Shown here: positions 1 through 9,320 of the stretch, one piece after another
Layout: the number at the start of each line of letters is the position of its first letter
How positions within the stretch are numbered: position 1 is the first letter of the stretch
Source: DASWTL01 sp966250385
Lineage (GTDB): Bacteria; Bacteroidota; Bacteroidia; Sphingobacteriales; Sphingobacteriaceae
DNA length: 64,000 bases
Direction: 5' to 3'
Assembly (NCBI GenBank): GCA_966250385.1
Contig: CBINHC010000011.1
Location: 93,229 to 157,228 of the forward strand
Made by a program: the position numbers and the translations under genes
Notes under the pieces: model-generated
The model's database searches: none
Seen by the model: the letters and a program-made list of their open reading frames with translations, nothing else
Told to the model about the DNA's origin: nothing

Positions 1-1735
1 GCTCCAGGAGACGGTGTGCCAGGACATCCGGGTAACGCCGGATAGGAGAGGTGAAGTGCGTATAGAAGTCAAAGCCCAGGCCATAGTGACTGGTCTTCTT
101 TGTCGTGTAAATAGCTTTGGCCATCGACCGGATCGCCAGGGAGGTCAGAACGTTCTGCTCTTTTTTGCCTTCGACATCGTCCATCAGCCGGCTCAGTGAC
201 CGGGCGATCTCGCGATCCGAGTTCATGTTGATCTGGTAGCCGAACTTGGCGGCAAACTGCGCGAAGGTCTGCAGGGACTGCTCATTGGGAGCATCGTGTA
301 CCCGGTATACATAGGTCAGCTTCTTTTTACCCTTGCCTTTTTTGGCGATGAATTCGGCCACTTTGCGGTTGGCCAGGAGCATAAAGTCTTCGATGAGCTT
401 GTGGGCATCCTTGCGTTCCTTGATATATACGCCGATCGGTTTGCCGGCCTCATCCAGCCGGAACTTCACTTCGGTCGTCTCAAAGCTGATGGCTCCCTCT
501 TTGAACTTGCGTTCGCGGAGTTTGTAGGCCAGTTCATTGAGCAGGTTGATTTCGACGCTGTATTCTCCCGTCTTGTTCTCGATCAGCTCCTGCGCTTCCT
601 CATAGCTGAAGCGCCGGTCTGAGAAGATGACGGTCTTGCCGAACCACTGATTGACGATATTGGCATGGGTGTCCAGTTCAAAGACCGCCGAGAAGCACAG
701 TTTCTCTTCGCGGGGACGCAGGGAACAGACCCCGTTGGAGAGCCGTTCCGGCAGCATCGGGATTACCCGGTCGACCAGGTATACCGAAGTACCCCGTTCA
801 AAGGCTTCCTTATCCAGAAGCGTGTCCGGACGTACATAGTGCGACACGTCGGCGATATGGACGCCGACTTCGTAGTGGCCGTTGTCCAGGTGCCGGAAGG
901 AGATGGCGTCATCGAAGTCCTTGGCATCGAACGGGTCGATGGTGAAGGTCAGTACATCCCGGAAATCGCGTCTGCGGGCAATTTCTGCAGCCGGTATCGC
1001 CTCAGGAATGGCATTCGCCTCCGCCTCGACATCCGCAGGGAATTCGAGCGGGAAACCGTAGTCCGCCAGGATGGCGTTCATCTCGGTATTGTTCTCGCCC
1101 TGTTTCCCGAGCACGTGCTTGATCCTCCCGATCGGGTTCTTGGCATCCTGCGGCCAGTCAACGATCTGAGCGATCGCCTTGTCTCCGTTCTGTCCGCCAT
1201 TCAGGTCCGAAAGCGGGATGAAGATGTCGTGGAGCATCTTGCGGTCATCGGGAACAAAGAACGCGAACCGGTCGGATAGTTTCAGAATTCCGGTAAACTC
1301 CATCTTCGCCCTTTCGATGATCTCAATGACTTCCCCGTCTTTCTTACGGCCGCGGCTCTTGGCGTAAACATATACCTTAACGGTATCACCATGCAGGGCT
1401 GTCCGGAGTTTTCGCGGTGCAACATAGATGTCATCTTCCAGCTCATCGTCGGTTACAATGTATGCGGATCCGTCCGCTGTCATATCGACGCGTCCGGTGA
1501 CAAAGGTCTTTAACTCCTTCAGGGTATATTTTCCCCTTTCCGGTTCCATCAATACGCCGGACAGGGCCTCGTCTTCCAGCACTTCGCGGATCAGCTCCCG
1601 GGATTCCGGGTCGTCCAGGTTCAGGCTTGCTGCTACCTGTTTATAATTCAGGGGCTTATTCCCGGACTTTTCAAAAACGTCCGTGATCAGCTTGGTGATG
1701 ATCGTCTTAAATTGCTTTGATTTGTTTTTTGCCAT
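1..1735 (-). CDS. rnr: Ribonuclease R (3'-5' exoribonuclease), C-terminus beyond the window
   Basis: Processive 3'-5' exoribonuclease of the RNB/RNase II family, which degrades structured RNA in the cytoplasm. Translating the minus strand from the ATG at 1735 gives an open frame to the left edge. It has a lysine-rich start (MAKNKSKQFKT), a winged-helix-like and cold-shock-like N-terminal half, and the RNB catalytic core with the acidic motif DPFDAKDFDDAIS. Further on are the family motifs GVHIADVSHYV and HFTSPIRRYPD. About 578 residues are visible; full-length RNase R usually has 700-800, so the last RNB part and the S1 domain lie outside. RNase II is the alternative, but the N-terminal extension and basic start favour RNase R. 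Function is inferred from family motifs. Confidence 0.95.
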   Translation of the reverse strand, partial: MAKNKSKQFKTIITKLITDVFEKSGNKPLNYKQVAASLNLDDPESRELIREVLEDEALSGVLMEPERGKYTLKELKTFVTGRVDMTADGSAYIVTDDELEDDIYVAPRKLRTALHGDTVKVYVYAKSRGRKKDGEVIEIIERAKMEFTGILKLSDRFAFFVPDDRKMLHDIFIPLSDLNGGQNGDKAIAQIVDWPQDAKNPIGRIKHVLGKQGENNTEMNAILADYGFPLEFPADVEAEANAIPEAIPAAEIARRRDFRDVLTFTIDPFDAKDFDDAISFRHLDNGHYEVGVHIADVSHYVRPDTLLDKEAFERGTSVYLVDRVIPMLPERLSNGVCSLRPREEKLCFSAVFELDTHANIVNQWFGKTVIFSDRRFSYEEAQELIENKTGEYSVEINLLNELAYKLRERKFKEGAISFETTEVKFRLDEAGKPIGVYIKERKDAHKLIEDFMLLANRKVAEFIAKKGKGKKKLTYVYRVHDAPNEQSLQTFAQFAAKFGYQINMNSDREIARSLSRLMDDVEGKKEQNVLTSLAIRSMAKAIYTTKKTSHYGLGFDFYTHFTSPIRRYPDVLAHRLLE

Positions 1736-2083
1736 GCAAAATGTTTTTTGCCAATATACCACTATAACATCAACTAAGGGTTAATGTTCCCCGGGAATCG
1801 GAAGGAGAGGAGGTAGATTCTGGCTTTAGGATGCTTAATTTACCCTGTCGGCTGTTTTGCCGGCTGTAGGCTGGCAGCCGGACCTGGTCAGGTTTGGTTT
1901 TCCCCGGCCAGGTTGCTTCTGCCGCAGGATGTTCCCGAACCTGCCCATCGGATGCCGTAAATTTGCCCGTTGGTATAGGTATGGGCGGTTTTTCGTTATT
2001 CCCATTTTCGGGGATGCCTCTACTCCCTCCGGGGGATTACAGAACCGACCAGATTTGCCGGACTTTGAGATGTTGAGCAGCCG
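1736..2083. other. Intergenic stretch, no gene supported
   Basis: This 348-base gap lies upstream of rnr and downstream of the small gene at 2084. The part next to rnr is AT-rich and presumably carries its promoter, but no clean TAnnTTTG box was seen. A 7-bp inverted repeat (arms 1860-1866 and 1875-1881) forms a small hairpin without a T-run. The plus-strand frame crossing it has no recognisable protein features. Confidence 0.5.
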
Positions 2084-2488
2084 TCATCCGATCATGACAC
2101 CCGGTTTGTTGACAACGGGTATGCGGATCAGATTGGACTCAACAATACTTTCAGGCAGGAATATAAATTTCTTGTCGAAAATGGTCCCGTTGATGTAAAA
2201 GCTGAGCCAGTATTCATTCGTCAGTCCGAAGACCTGCTCATCGATTGCCTCGATGAGCGCGAAGTCTTTGCCGCCGACATCGCCGATGGAGTGCCGCAGG
2301 ACAGAGGTCTTCACTTCCCGGCCGTCTTTCTGGCCATACCCCTTTGAGCTGACCAGCACCGTCCGGATAGGCTGTTCCTTCAGGTTGACCAGGTAGACAT
2401 TCCAGACTTTGGATTCCGGGGATTCTTCCTCCAGGACGACCGCGATCGAAATGTCCTCTACGATATTTTCGGGAAGGTCCTTTTTCAT
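2084..2488 (-). CDS. Conserved hypothetical protein downstream of topA
   Basis: A 134-residue soluble protein with no signal peptide or membrane segment. It begins MKKDLPENIVEDISIAVV and contains the segment KVWNVYLVNLKEQPI. The composition is acidic, with alternating hydrophobic residues typical of a beta-rich fold. It starts 50 bases after the topA stop on the same strand, so the two are probably co-transcribed. From memory, a protein of this size and start is common in Bacteroidota and is sometimes mislabelled as a phenylalanyl-tRNA synthetase subunit; nothing here supports that label. No catalytic motif is visible and no function is assigned. Confidence 0.75.
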   Translation of the reverse strand: MKKDLPENIVEDISIAVVLEEESPESKVWNVYLVNLKEQPIRTVLVSSKGYGQKDGREVKTSVLRHSIGDVGGKDFALIEAIDEQVFGLTNEYWLSFYINGTIFDKKFIFLPESIVESNLIRIPVVNKPGVMIG

Positions 2489-2538
2489 TGCTTCGCTTGC
2501 TATGATTCCGTCTTTAGTTATTTGGGCTCGTCAGATGC

Positions 2539-5127
2539 CTATTTCTTTTTAACCACCTTTTTTGTTGCGGTTGCCCTTTTTACCGTAGCCGTAGTTTTTT
2601 TTGCCGCCGCTTTCTTTCCTTTCGGTTCAAAAGCGTCCGGGACCTGTTCTGTGATGAGGTTCTTCACGTCCTCCAGGGAGAGCGCGGCCAGTTCCTCAGG
2701 CGTGAACTTTTCGTTCGTCGCTTTATTGCGCCCCAGCTTAAGCATCTGCTTGCCAAAGCGGATAAACGGTCCCCACCGGCCGTTCTCAATGGCAATCTTT
2801 TCCTTTTCCCAGGTCTGAATGTAGCGGTTGTTCTCTTTTTCGATTTTCTTGCTGATCAGCTCGTCGATATCCTTCTGGGACAGGTTATCGAAATTGTAGG
2901 CCCGCGGTACGTTGATGAACAGGTCCTTCCATTTGATAAAGGGACCGAACCGGCCTTTTCCCTTGGAAACCGGTTCACCCTGGTAATGGGCGATCGGTGC
3001 ATCTGCGGACTGCTTCTCCTCAATCAGTGCGATGGCCCGTTCCATATCGATGGTCAGCGGATCTTCGCCCTTGGGCACCGAAATGTAGGCATCGCCCCAT
3101 TTTACATACGGACCGAACCGGCCTACGCCAACGGACACTTCCTTTCCCTGGTATTCGTCCAGGCTGAACGGAAGCCTGAAGAGCTCCAGTGCCTCCTCCA
3201 GGGTGATCGTCTCCACGGACTGGGTACGGAGCAGGCTTGCGTAACGCGGCTTTTCCTCGTCATCGTTCTCGCCGATCTGCACCAGCGGACCGTATTTTCC
3301 GACCTTGGTGTAAACTTTCTTGCCTGTAGCCGGGTCAATGCCCAGTTCGCGTTCGCCGCTGGCACGCTCGGCAGTTTGGATGGTGTTCTCTACTTCTTTA
3401 TGGAACGGGCTGTAAAACCGGTCGATCATGTTCGTCCAGTCCTTTAGTCCCTGGGCAATCTCGTCAAACTCCTTTTCAACGGTCGCCGTGAAATTGAAAT
3501 CGACGATCCCCTTGAAATGTTCAACCAGGAAATCATTCACTACCGCGCCGATGTCGGTCGGAAACAGCTTTCCCTTTTCAGCGCCGGTGATCTCAGTCCG
3601 TTCTTCCGAGGTGATTTTCCCGTCTTTCAGGGTGAGTACCTGGAACTTCCGGGGCTTGCCGTCCCGGTCTTCCTTCACCACGTACCCGCGGTTCTGAATG
3701 GTTGAAATGGTCGGGGCATAAGTGGAAGGCCGGCCGATGCCGAGCTCTTCGAGTTTTTTGACCAGGCTGGCCTCCGTATAGCGGGCCGGCGGGCGGCTGT
3801 ACCTTTCGGTAGCCGAAATCTCGCGTAGTTGCAGCGGCTGGTTCACGGCCAGAGGCGGCAGAATAGTGTTGTCTGCGTTCTCGTCGAGGCTGATTTCGGT
3901 CTCCTCGTCAGAAGATTCCATATAGACCTTCAGGAAGCCGTCGAACTTCATGACTTCGCCGTTGGCGACGAATTCTTCCTGCCGGCCGGAGATGCTGATC
4001 CGGGCGGTGGTCTTCTCGAACTGCGCTTCCGCCATTTGTGAGGCGATCGCCCTTTTCCAGATCAGTTCGTATAAGCGCTTCTCAGCGGCATCGCCCTGGA
4101 TGGTATGTTGTTCAAAATAGGTCGGGCGGATCGCTTCGTGCGCTTCCTGTGCGCCGGCCGTCTTGGTTTTGAATTTTCGTTCCTGGTGGTACCGGGCACC
4201 ATAAGCGGAATGGATCTCCGCGGAAGCCGCCTTCAGGGCGGTATCCGACAGGTTGACCGAGTCGGTACGCATATAGGTGATATTTCCGTGCTCGTACAGC
4301 TTCTGCGCGATCGACATGGTCCTGCCCACCGAAAATCCGAGTTTCCGGCTGGCCTCCTGCTGCAGGGTAGAGGTGGTGAACGGCGGCGCGGGATTGCGTT
4401 TCGAGGGCCGGGTATCCAGTGCGCGGACCGCGAAGGCGGCTCCGGTACACCCCTGCAGGAAAGACTCTGCTTCCGGCCTGGTCTCATAACGCTGGGGTAA
4501 TTCAGCCCGGAACAGTTCCCGCTGGTTTCCGGTATGGAATATGGCCACGATCTTGAATGCAGCCGAGGGGGTGAACCGGTTGATCTCGCGTTCCCGGTCC
4601 ACGATCAGCCGCACAGCAACCGACTGCACCCGGCCCGCGGAGAGCGAAGGTTTTACCTTCTTCCACAGCACCGGCGAGAGTTCGAAACCGACCAGCCGGT
4701 CCAGAACCCGGCGTGCCTGCTGGGCATTGACCAGGTTGTAGTCGATGGTACGCGGCGTTTCGATTGCTTTCAGGATGGCCGGTTTGGTGATTTCATGAAA
4801 AACGATCCGCCGGGTATTGTCTTCTTTGAGATTCAGGGTCTCAAACAGGTGCCATGAAATGGCCTCTCCCTCGCGGTCCTCATCGGATGCGAGCCAGACG
4901 GTCTCGGCTTCCTTAGCCAGTTTCTTAAGTTCATTAACGACCGCCTTCTTATCTGCGGGGACTTCATATTTCTGGGCGAAATTGTTTTTGGTATCGATCG
5001 CATCATCGGTTTTGACCAAATCGCGGATATGACCGTAGCTGGATTTCACCAGGAAATCTTTACCCAGATACCCTTCGATCGTTTTGGCCTTCGCCGGAGA
5101 CTCTACAATAAGCAAGTTTTTCGCCAT
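2539..5127 (-). CDS. topA: DNA topoisomerase I (type IA)
   Basis: Relaxes negative supercoils by transient single-strand cleavage through a 5'-phosphotyrosine. The 862-residue protein has an N-terminal Toprim domain beginning MAKNLLIVESPAKAKTIEGY, with the acidic metal site DEDREGE at residues 82-88. The catalytic tyrosine is Y285 in GNITYMRTDS. The C-terminal third carries three topoisomerase C-terminal repeats (GRFGPYVKWGD, GRFGPFIKWKD, GRWGPFIRFGK) instead of four-cysteine zinc fingers. It ends in a Lys/Ala/Thr-rich basic tail, common in Bacteroidota and probably binding DNA. A candidate promoter lies directly upstream, and the conserved small gene at 2084 follows on the same strand. Confidence 0.97.
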   Translation of the reverse strand: MAKNLLIVESPAKAKTIEGYLGKDFLVKSSYGHIRDLVKTDDAIDTKNNFAQKYEVPADKKAVVNELKKLAKEAETVWLASDEDREGEAISWHLFETLNLKEDNTRRIVFHEITKPAILKAIETPRTIDYNLVNAQQARRVLDRLVGFELSPVLWKKVKPSLSAGRVQSVAVRLIVDREREINRFTPSAAFKIVAIFHTGNQRELFRAELPQRYETRPEAESFLQGCTGAAFAVRALDTRPSKRNPAPPFTTSTLQQEASRKLGFSVGRTMSIAQKLYEHGNITYMRTDSVNLSDTALKAASAEIHSAYGARYHQERKFKTKTAGAQEAHEAIRPTYFEQHTIQGDAAEKRLYELIWKRAIASQMAEAQFEKTTARISISGRQEEFVANGEVMKFDGFLKVYMESSDEETEISLDENADNTILPPLAVNQPLQLREISATERYSRPPARYTEASLVKKLEELGIGRPSTYAPTISTIQNRGYVVKEDRDGKPRKFQVLTLKDGKITSEERTEITGAEKGKLFPTDIGAVVNDFLVEHFKGIVDFNFTATVEKEFDEIAQGLKDWTNMIDRFYSPFHKEVENTIQTAERASGERELGIDPATGKKVYTKVGKYGPLVQIGENDDEEKPRYASLLRTQSVETITLEEALELFRLPFSLDEYQGKEVSVGVGRFGPYVKWGDAYISVPKGEDPLTIDMERAIALIEEKQSADAPIAHYQGEPVSKGKGRFGPFIKWKDLFINVPRAYNFDNLSQKDIDELISKKIEKENNRYIQTWEKEKIAIENGRWGPFIRFGKQMLKLGRNKATNEKFTPEELAALSLEDVKNLITEQVPDAFEPKGKKAAAKKTTATVKRATATKKVVKKK

Positions 5128-5146
5128 TCAATATGTCGTTTTGGTG

Positions 5147-5178
5147 CAAATAAAATGATTAAATTAGGTAAACCCAAA
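5147..5178 (-). promoter_or_regulatory. Candidate topA promoter (Bacteroidota type)
   Basis: On the minus strand TTTG (5175-5178) is followed after 20 bases by TTTATTTG (5147-5154), which matches the TAnnTTTG box at 7 of 8 positions and is followed by C. The distance to the topA ATG at 5127 is about 20 bases. Spacing and position fit the phylum consensus; transcription has not been shown. Confidence 0.5.
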
Positions 5179-5379
5179 TCGGATATGCCTACCTCTGTGT
5201 AAGTGTTAAGGGCGGATTTTGTTTTTCTGAAGACGGGATCCCAAATTAACTGCGTTTGATCCATAAGATACACAAATTCCGATACCGGCCAAATATTAGC
5301 GGCGCAGTTCCGTCTTATGGCAGATGAACAGCGGTTTAGGAAGAGGGGAATGGCGAAGATCCGGCCGTCCGGCGGACCG

Positions 5380-6468
5380 CTACATCAGGAATCCGCCGCC
5401 CAGCAGGTCGTTTCCTTCATAGAACACGGCCGATTGTCCCGGGGCGATGCCGGTAACTGCATGATGGAAGTCCACAACCATGTTGTCTCCGTCCTGGATG
5501 ATCGTACTCATCGATCCGGCATCCTTGTAGCGGATCTTGGTAACCGCCTCCAGCGGGGCGTCGATGCGTTCATACTTGATCAGGTTCAGGTTCCGGACCA
5601 TGGCAGCCGAGCGCTCCAGTTCTTCCTGGGTTCCCAGGACGACCGTATTGGTCTCGGGGATGATCCGGGTGACGAACATGGGCTGGCCCAGGGCAATGCC
5701 CAGTCCTTTCCGTTGTCCGATCGTGTAGAAGGGATATCCCTGGTGTTTACCGACTACCGTTCCGTCGGTCAGAACGAAGTTACCGCCGCTCACGCGTTCA
5801 TCCAGGTCTTCGACCTTATTGCGCAGGAATGCGCGGTAGTCGTTTTCAGGTACGAAGCAGATCTCATAGCTCTCGGATTTGGATGCCAGTTCGAGCTGGC
5901 CCATGTCCCGTGCCATCTGGCGAATCTCAGCCTTGGTAAAGCTACCCAGTGGGAATTTGGTACGGGACAGGTTCTCCTGGCTTACGCCCCACAGCACATA
6001 GGACTGGTCCTTGTGCTCGTCGCGACCCTTGGATATGACGTACCGGTTATTCTCCTGCAGGCGGATATTGGCGTAATGGCCGGTTGCAATAAATTCGCAG
6101 TCCAGTTTGTCGGCCCGTTTCAGCAACGCTTCCCATTTGATATGGGTATTGCAGAGTACGCATGGGTTGGGGGTTCTTCCCGCAAGGTATTCGTCAACGA
6201 AGTTATCGATGACAAAGTCACCGAATTCGCTGCGGATATCCAGGATGTAGTGCGGAAATCCATAGGCAACCGCCAGGGCCCGCGCATCGTTGATGCTGTC
6301 CAGGCTGCAGCAGCCGGTCTCCTTGGAAGAACTTCCGGAAGACGCATAGTCCCATGTCTTCATGGTGAGCCCGATCACTTCATATCCCTGTTCATGTAAC
6401 ATGACCGAGGCTACCGAACTGTCAACACCACCACTCATGGCTACCAGAATTCTTCCGTGCTTACTCAT
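5380..6468 (-). CDS. mnmA: tRNA-specific 2-thiouridylase MnmA
   Basis: Catalyses 2-thiolation of the wobble uridine (U34) of Lys, Glu and Gln tRNAs in the cytoplasm, taking sulfur from a persulfide relay. The 362-residue protein has the PP-loop SGGVDSS at residues 12-18. The conserved cysteines are C106 in NPCVLCN (probable nucleophile) and C204 in SYEICFVPEND (partner). ATGHY and GQRKGLGIA are further family motifs. Length and motif order match the family and show no damage. A clear -7 box at 6487-6494 implies its own promoter and a very short leader. A long antisense frame over this gene is only a shadow. Confidence 0.97.
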   Translation of the reverse strand: MSKHGRILVAMSGGVDSSVASVMLHEQGYEVIGLTMKTWDYASSGSSSKETGCCSLDSINDARALAVAYGFPHYILDIRSEFGDFVIDNFVDEYLAGRTPNPCVLCNTHIKWEALLKRADKLDCEFIATGHYANIRLQENNRYVISKGRDEHKDQSYVLWGVSQENLSRTKFPLGSFTKAEIRQMARDMGQLELASKSESYEICFVPENDYRAFLRNKVEDLDERVSGGNFVLTDGTVVGKHQGYPFYTIGQRKGLGIALGQPMFVTRIIPETNTVVLGTQEELERSAAMVRNLNLIKYERIDAPLEAVTKIRYKDAGSMSTIIQDGDNMVVDFHHAVTGIAPGQSAVFYEGNDLLGGGFLM

Positions 6469-6486
6469 TTTTCCTAATTAAGTCTG

Positions 6487-6494
6487 CAAAGATA
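6487..6494 (-). promoter_or_regulatory. mnmA -7 promoter box
   Basis: The minus strand reads TATCTTTG followed by C, a perfect match to TAnnTTTG, 18 bases before the ATG. No exact TTTG is found at the -33 position. The transcript leader would be only about a dozen bases. Confidence 0.6.
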
Positions 6495-6665
6495 CGGCTT
6501 TTCAGTGCTTTCAGTCATGCCTATGGTCAGGAGATGGTCACAACACGGGTTTCCAGGCCCGCCCGGGGGCAGCGTACGTTCCTTTTTGTTGCATTTTTCT
6601 GATTGGATTAGGATAATTCCTGCAAAAAACCGCAGTTTCGTAAGACGACACTTAAAATCCATTCC

Positions 6666-8504
6666 ATGAAATTATTTTCCATGCTGATGGCTTTGCTGGC
6701 CGGCATCATCCTGAATGCTTCAGCCCAGTCATTTCAATTTGCATTTGTGACCGATACCCATGTCGGTTCCGATACGGGGGAAGAAGATCTCCGCCGTACC
6801 ATTGATGACATCAACCGGACGCCTGACCTCGACTTCGTTCTGCTTACGGGTGATATTACGGAGATGGGAACCAACGCCGAACTGAAACTGGCCGGCGAGA
6901 TCATCCGGGGCCTGAAGATCCCTTATTATGTGGTTCCCGGCAATCACGATACCGGGTGGTCCGAATCGGGCGGCGTAAGCTTCATCCGGGAGTTTGGGAA
7001 TGACAAGTTCCTGTTCGATCATAAAGGATACCGTTTCATCGGCTGTGCGTCCGGGCCTTATGTACGGATGTCCGACGGACATATCCCCCGGGACGCCACC
7101 GTTTGGCTGGACTCCGTACTGAATCAGACGTCCAAAGAGCAGCCGGTCGTATTCATTAATCACTATCCGCTGGATCCCGGGCTGGATAACTGGTACGAGG
7201 CGACTGACCGGCTGAAAAAATACAATACCCAGCTGGCGCTTTGCGGTCACGGGCATAACAACCGTGCAGTGAAGGCCGAAGGGATCCCTGCCACCATGGG
7301 CAGGTCAAACCTGCGGGCCAAAGCGCAGATCGGCGGCTACAATATTGTGACCATGCGCGGAGATTCGGTTTTTTTCGCGGAAAAGACGCCCGGGAAAGAA
7401 CAAGCCCGCACCTGGCGGAAGCTGCCGCTGCAGCGGCAGGATTACCGGGACGCCGAGGTCTTTCCGCGGCCTCAGTTCACGGTCAACGAGCAGTATCCGG
7501 CCGCCAGAGCGGTCTGGAGCTACCATTCCAACGCCAACGTGGTTTCAACGCCCGCCCGGTATAAAGACCTTGTCATCTTCGGAAACAGCGTCGGGGAGGT
7601 GGAAGCACTGTCCCTGGGGGAAGGAAAGAAGAAATGGTCCTTCAAGACAGGCGGAGCGATCTATTCTTCGCCGGCCGTCTCTGGCAACCGGGTGATCCTC
7701 GGCTCCGGTGACGGGTTTATCTATTGTTTCAGGGGATCCGACGGAAAGCTGCTCTGGAAGACAGAAACCGCGGCTTCCGTGCTGGGAACGCCGGCCATTT
7801 CCGGAAAAACCGTCTACATCGGCGGGAGCGACGGGCACTTCCGTGCGCTGGACGTCCGCACCGGGGCGGAGCGCTGGTCCTTTGAAGGGCTGGCCGGACC
7901 TGTGGTCTGCAAGCCGACCGTTCACGGCGACCAGGTGATCTTCGGAGCCTGGGACCGGAACCTCTACGCGCTTGACAAGCGGACCGGCGTAAAGCGCTGG
8001 TCCTGGAATAACGGCAGCGCCAACCGCATGTTTTCACCCGCCATGGTGAATCCGTTGGTCTATGACGGCGTGGTTTACATAGCCGCTCCCGACCGCTACC
8101 TGAGCGCGATCGATTTCCGGACCGGCGAACTGCTGTGGCGGTCAAACGAGGCCACAGTCCGGGAATCCATCGGACTCTCGGCGGACGGAAAGCTGATCTA
8201 CGGCAAGACCATGCAGGACCAGGTGGTGGCTTTCCCCACCAGGCGGACCAAGCCGGAGATCGCCTGGAAGGTCAACGCCGGTTTCGGGTATGAGCATGTG
8301 CCGTCGATGCTGATCGAAAAGAAAGGGATCGTTTACTTTGGAACCAAGAATGGTACGGTCTATGCGCTGGACCCGCAAAGCAGGAAGGTAAGCTGGGCTC
8401 ATAAGGTGGATAATTCCATGGTGAACACCGTCAACGTCATCCGTCCGGGGGAGGTTCTTTTTGCTACCATGGACGGGGTGATCACGCTGGTAAAGGCAGA
8501 TTAA
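6666..8504 (+). CDS. Exported metallophosphoesterase fused to a PQQ-like beta-propeller
   Basis: A 612-residue protein with a signal peptide (MKLFSMLMALLAGIILNASAQ). Residues 24-220 form a calcineurin-like phosphoesterase: D30 and H32 in FVTDTHVG, D63 in TGDITEMG, GNHD at 92-95, then INHYPLD and CGHGHNN supply the metal ligands. Residues about 270-612 hold repeated blades of the form VYIGGSDGHFRALDVRTG and LYALDKRTGVKRWSW, typical of PQQ-like beta-propellers. The enzyme is presumably periplasmic or surface-exposed; the substrate is unknown, and phosphodiesters or phosphorylated glycans are possible. Only 4 bases separate it from the next gene, and the pair ends at a strong terminator. The fold calls are firm; the role is inference. 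Confidence 0.9.
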   Translation: MKLFSMLMALLAGIILNASAQSFQFAFVTDTHVGSDTGEEDLRRTIDDINRTPDLDFVLLTGDITEMGTNAELKLAGEIIRGLKIPYYVVPGNHDTGWSESGGVSFIREFGNDKFLFDHKGYRFIGCASGPYVRMSDGHIPRDATVWLDSVLNQTSKEQPVVFINHYPLDPGLDNWYEATDRLKKYNTQLALCGHGHNNRAVKAEGIPATMGRSNLRAKAQIGGYNIVTMRGDSVFFAEKTPGKEQARTWRKLPLQRQDYRDAEVFPRPQFTVNEQYPAARAVWSYHSNANVVSTPARYKDLVIFGNSVGEVEALSLGEGKKKWSFKTGGAIYSSPAVSGNRVILGSGDGFIYCFRGSDGKLLWKTETAASVLGTPAISGKTVYIGGSDGHFRALDVRTGAERWSFEGLAGPVVCKPTVHGDQVIFGAWDRNLYALDKRTGVKRWSWNNGSANRMFSPAMVNPLVYDGVVYIAAPDRYLSAIDFRTGELLWRSNEATVRESIGLSADGKLIYGKTMQDQVVAFPTRRTKPEIAWKVNAGFGYEHVPSMLIEKKGIVYFGTKNGTVYALDPQSRKVSWAHKVDNSMVNTVNVIRPGEVLFATMDGVITLVKAD

Positions 8505-8508
8505 GGAT

Positions 8509-9189
8509 ATGCAGACATTCGGAGAAAAGGTTCTGGCATTTTATCATTCCATTGAAACGGACTTTCCCCTGCCTGGGGGGGTGGAGGTGCTGAAGCCTTT
8601 TTCCCATCCGGCTTCCGCGGCCACCGCGGAGGCCTTTTACCGCCGGTTCTACAACGACACCCTGAAGCGGAACTTTATTGTCGGGATCAATCCCGGACGT
8701 TTCGGAGCCGGCGTCACCGGGATCCCGTTCACCGACCCCGTCAAACTGAAGGAGTACTGCGGAATTGATCATGACTTTCCGCCGAAAACCGAACTGTCGG
8801 CCGATTTTATCTATGCTGTGATCCGGGCATACGGAGGTGCCGGGGCATTTTACCGGAAATTCTATTTCACTTCCGTCTCACCGCTGGGCTTCACCCGTGA
8901 CGGCCTGAACCTCAACTACTACGACGACCCGGCGGTCATGGCTTCTATCCGGGATCTGCAGCCCCGATGGATGCGTGAGCAGCTCGGATTCGGGGCCAAC
9001 CGCGACCGCTGCATCTGCCTGGGCAGCGGTAAGAACCTGAAACAGCTGCAGATCCTGAACAACCGGGAAAAATTCTTTGACCAGATCGTGGTCCTGGACC
9101 ATCCCAGGTTTATCATGCAGTACAAACGCAGGTTCCTGGGCGACTACGTGTCAAGGTATCTTCAGGTTCTGGACAGCTTCAGCGACTGA
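8509..9189 (+). CDS. SMUG2-type uracil-DNA glycosylase family protein (DUF4918)
   Basis: A 226-residue cytosolic protein. The segment IVGINPGRFGAGVTGIPFTD is the UDG-superfamily active-site loop, and LDHPRFIMQYKR matches the C-terminal His-containing motif of the SMUG2/DUF4918 group known from Pedobacter-type bacteria. Members of this group remove uracil or related deaminated bases to start base-excision repair. The gene follows the phosphoesterase by 4 bases, so the two are translationally close, but no functional link is evident. Family membership rests on motif recognition; substrate preference cannot be read from sequence. Confidence 0.85.
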   Translation: MQTFGEKVLAFYHSIETDFPLPGGVEVLKPFSHPASAATAEAFYRRFYNDTLKRNFIVGINPGRFGAGVTGIPFTDPVKLKEYCGIDHDFPPKTELSADFIYAVIRAYGGAGAFYRKFYFTSVSPLGFTRDGLNLNYYDDPAVMASIRDLQPRWMREQLGFGANRDRCICLGSGKNLKQLQILNNREKFFDQIVVLDHPRFIMQYKRRFLGDYVSRYLQVLDSFSD

Positions 9190-9237
9190 AACGATCCGGC
9201 GCGGCGGGTGTTCTATAAGTTCCAGCCTTGACAAGGT

Positions 9238-9271
9238 AACGGCGACCGGCTTTCCGGCCGCCGTTATTTTT
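9238..9271 (+). terminator. Intrinsic terminator after the glycosylase gene
   Basis: Arms AACGGCG-A-CCGG (9238-9249) and CCGG-C-CGCCGTT (9254-9265) pair around a CTTT loop with one mismatch, followed by A and TTTTT (9267-9271). This closes the two-gene unit 6666-9189. Confidence 0.85.
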
Positions 9272-9320
9272 ACTTTCCGCTTTACTTTCCCCGTTTTGAT
9301 ATTTTCCTTTGATTTGCGGG

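Noticed and set aside
5317..6399. Plus-strand frame of 360 codons over mnmA
   Set aside because: mnmA on the opposite strand has all catalytic motifs; this frame has none.
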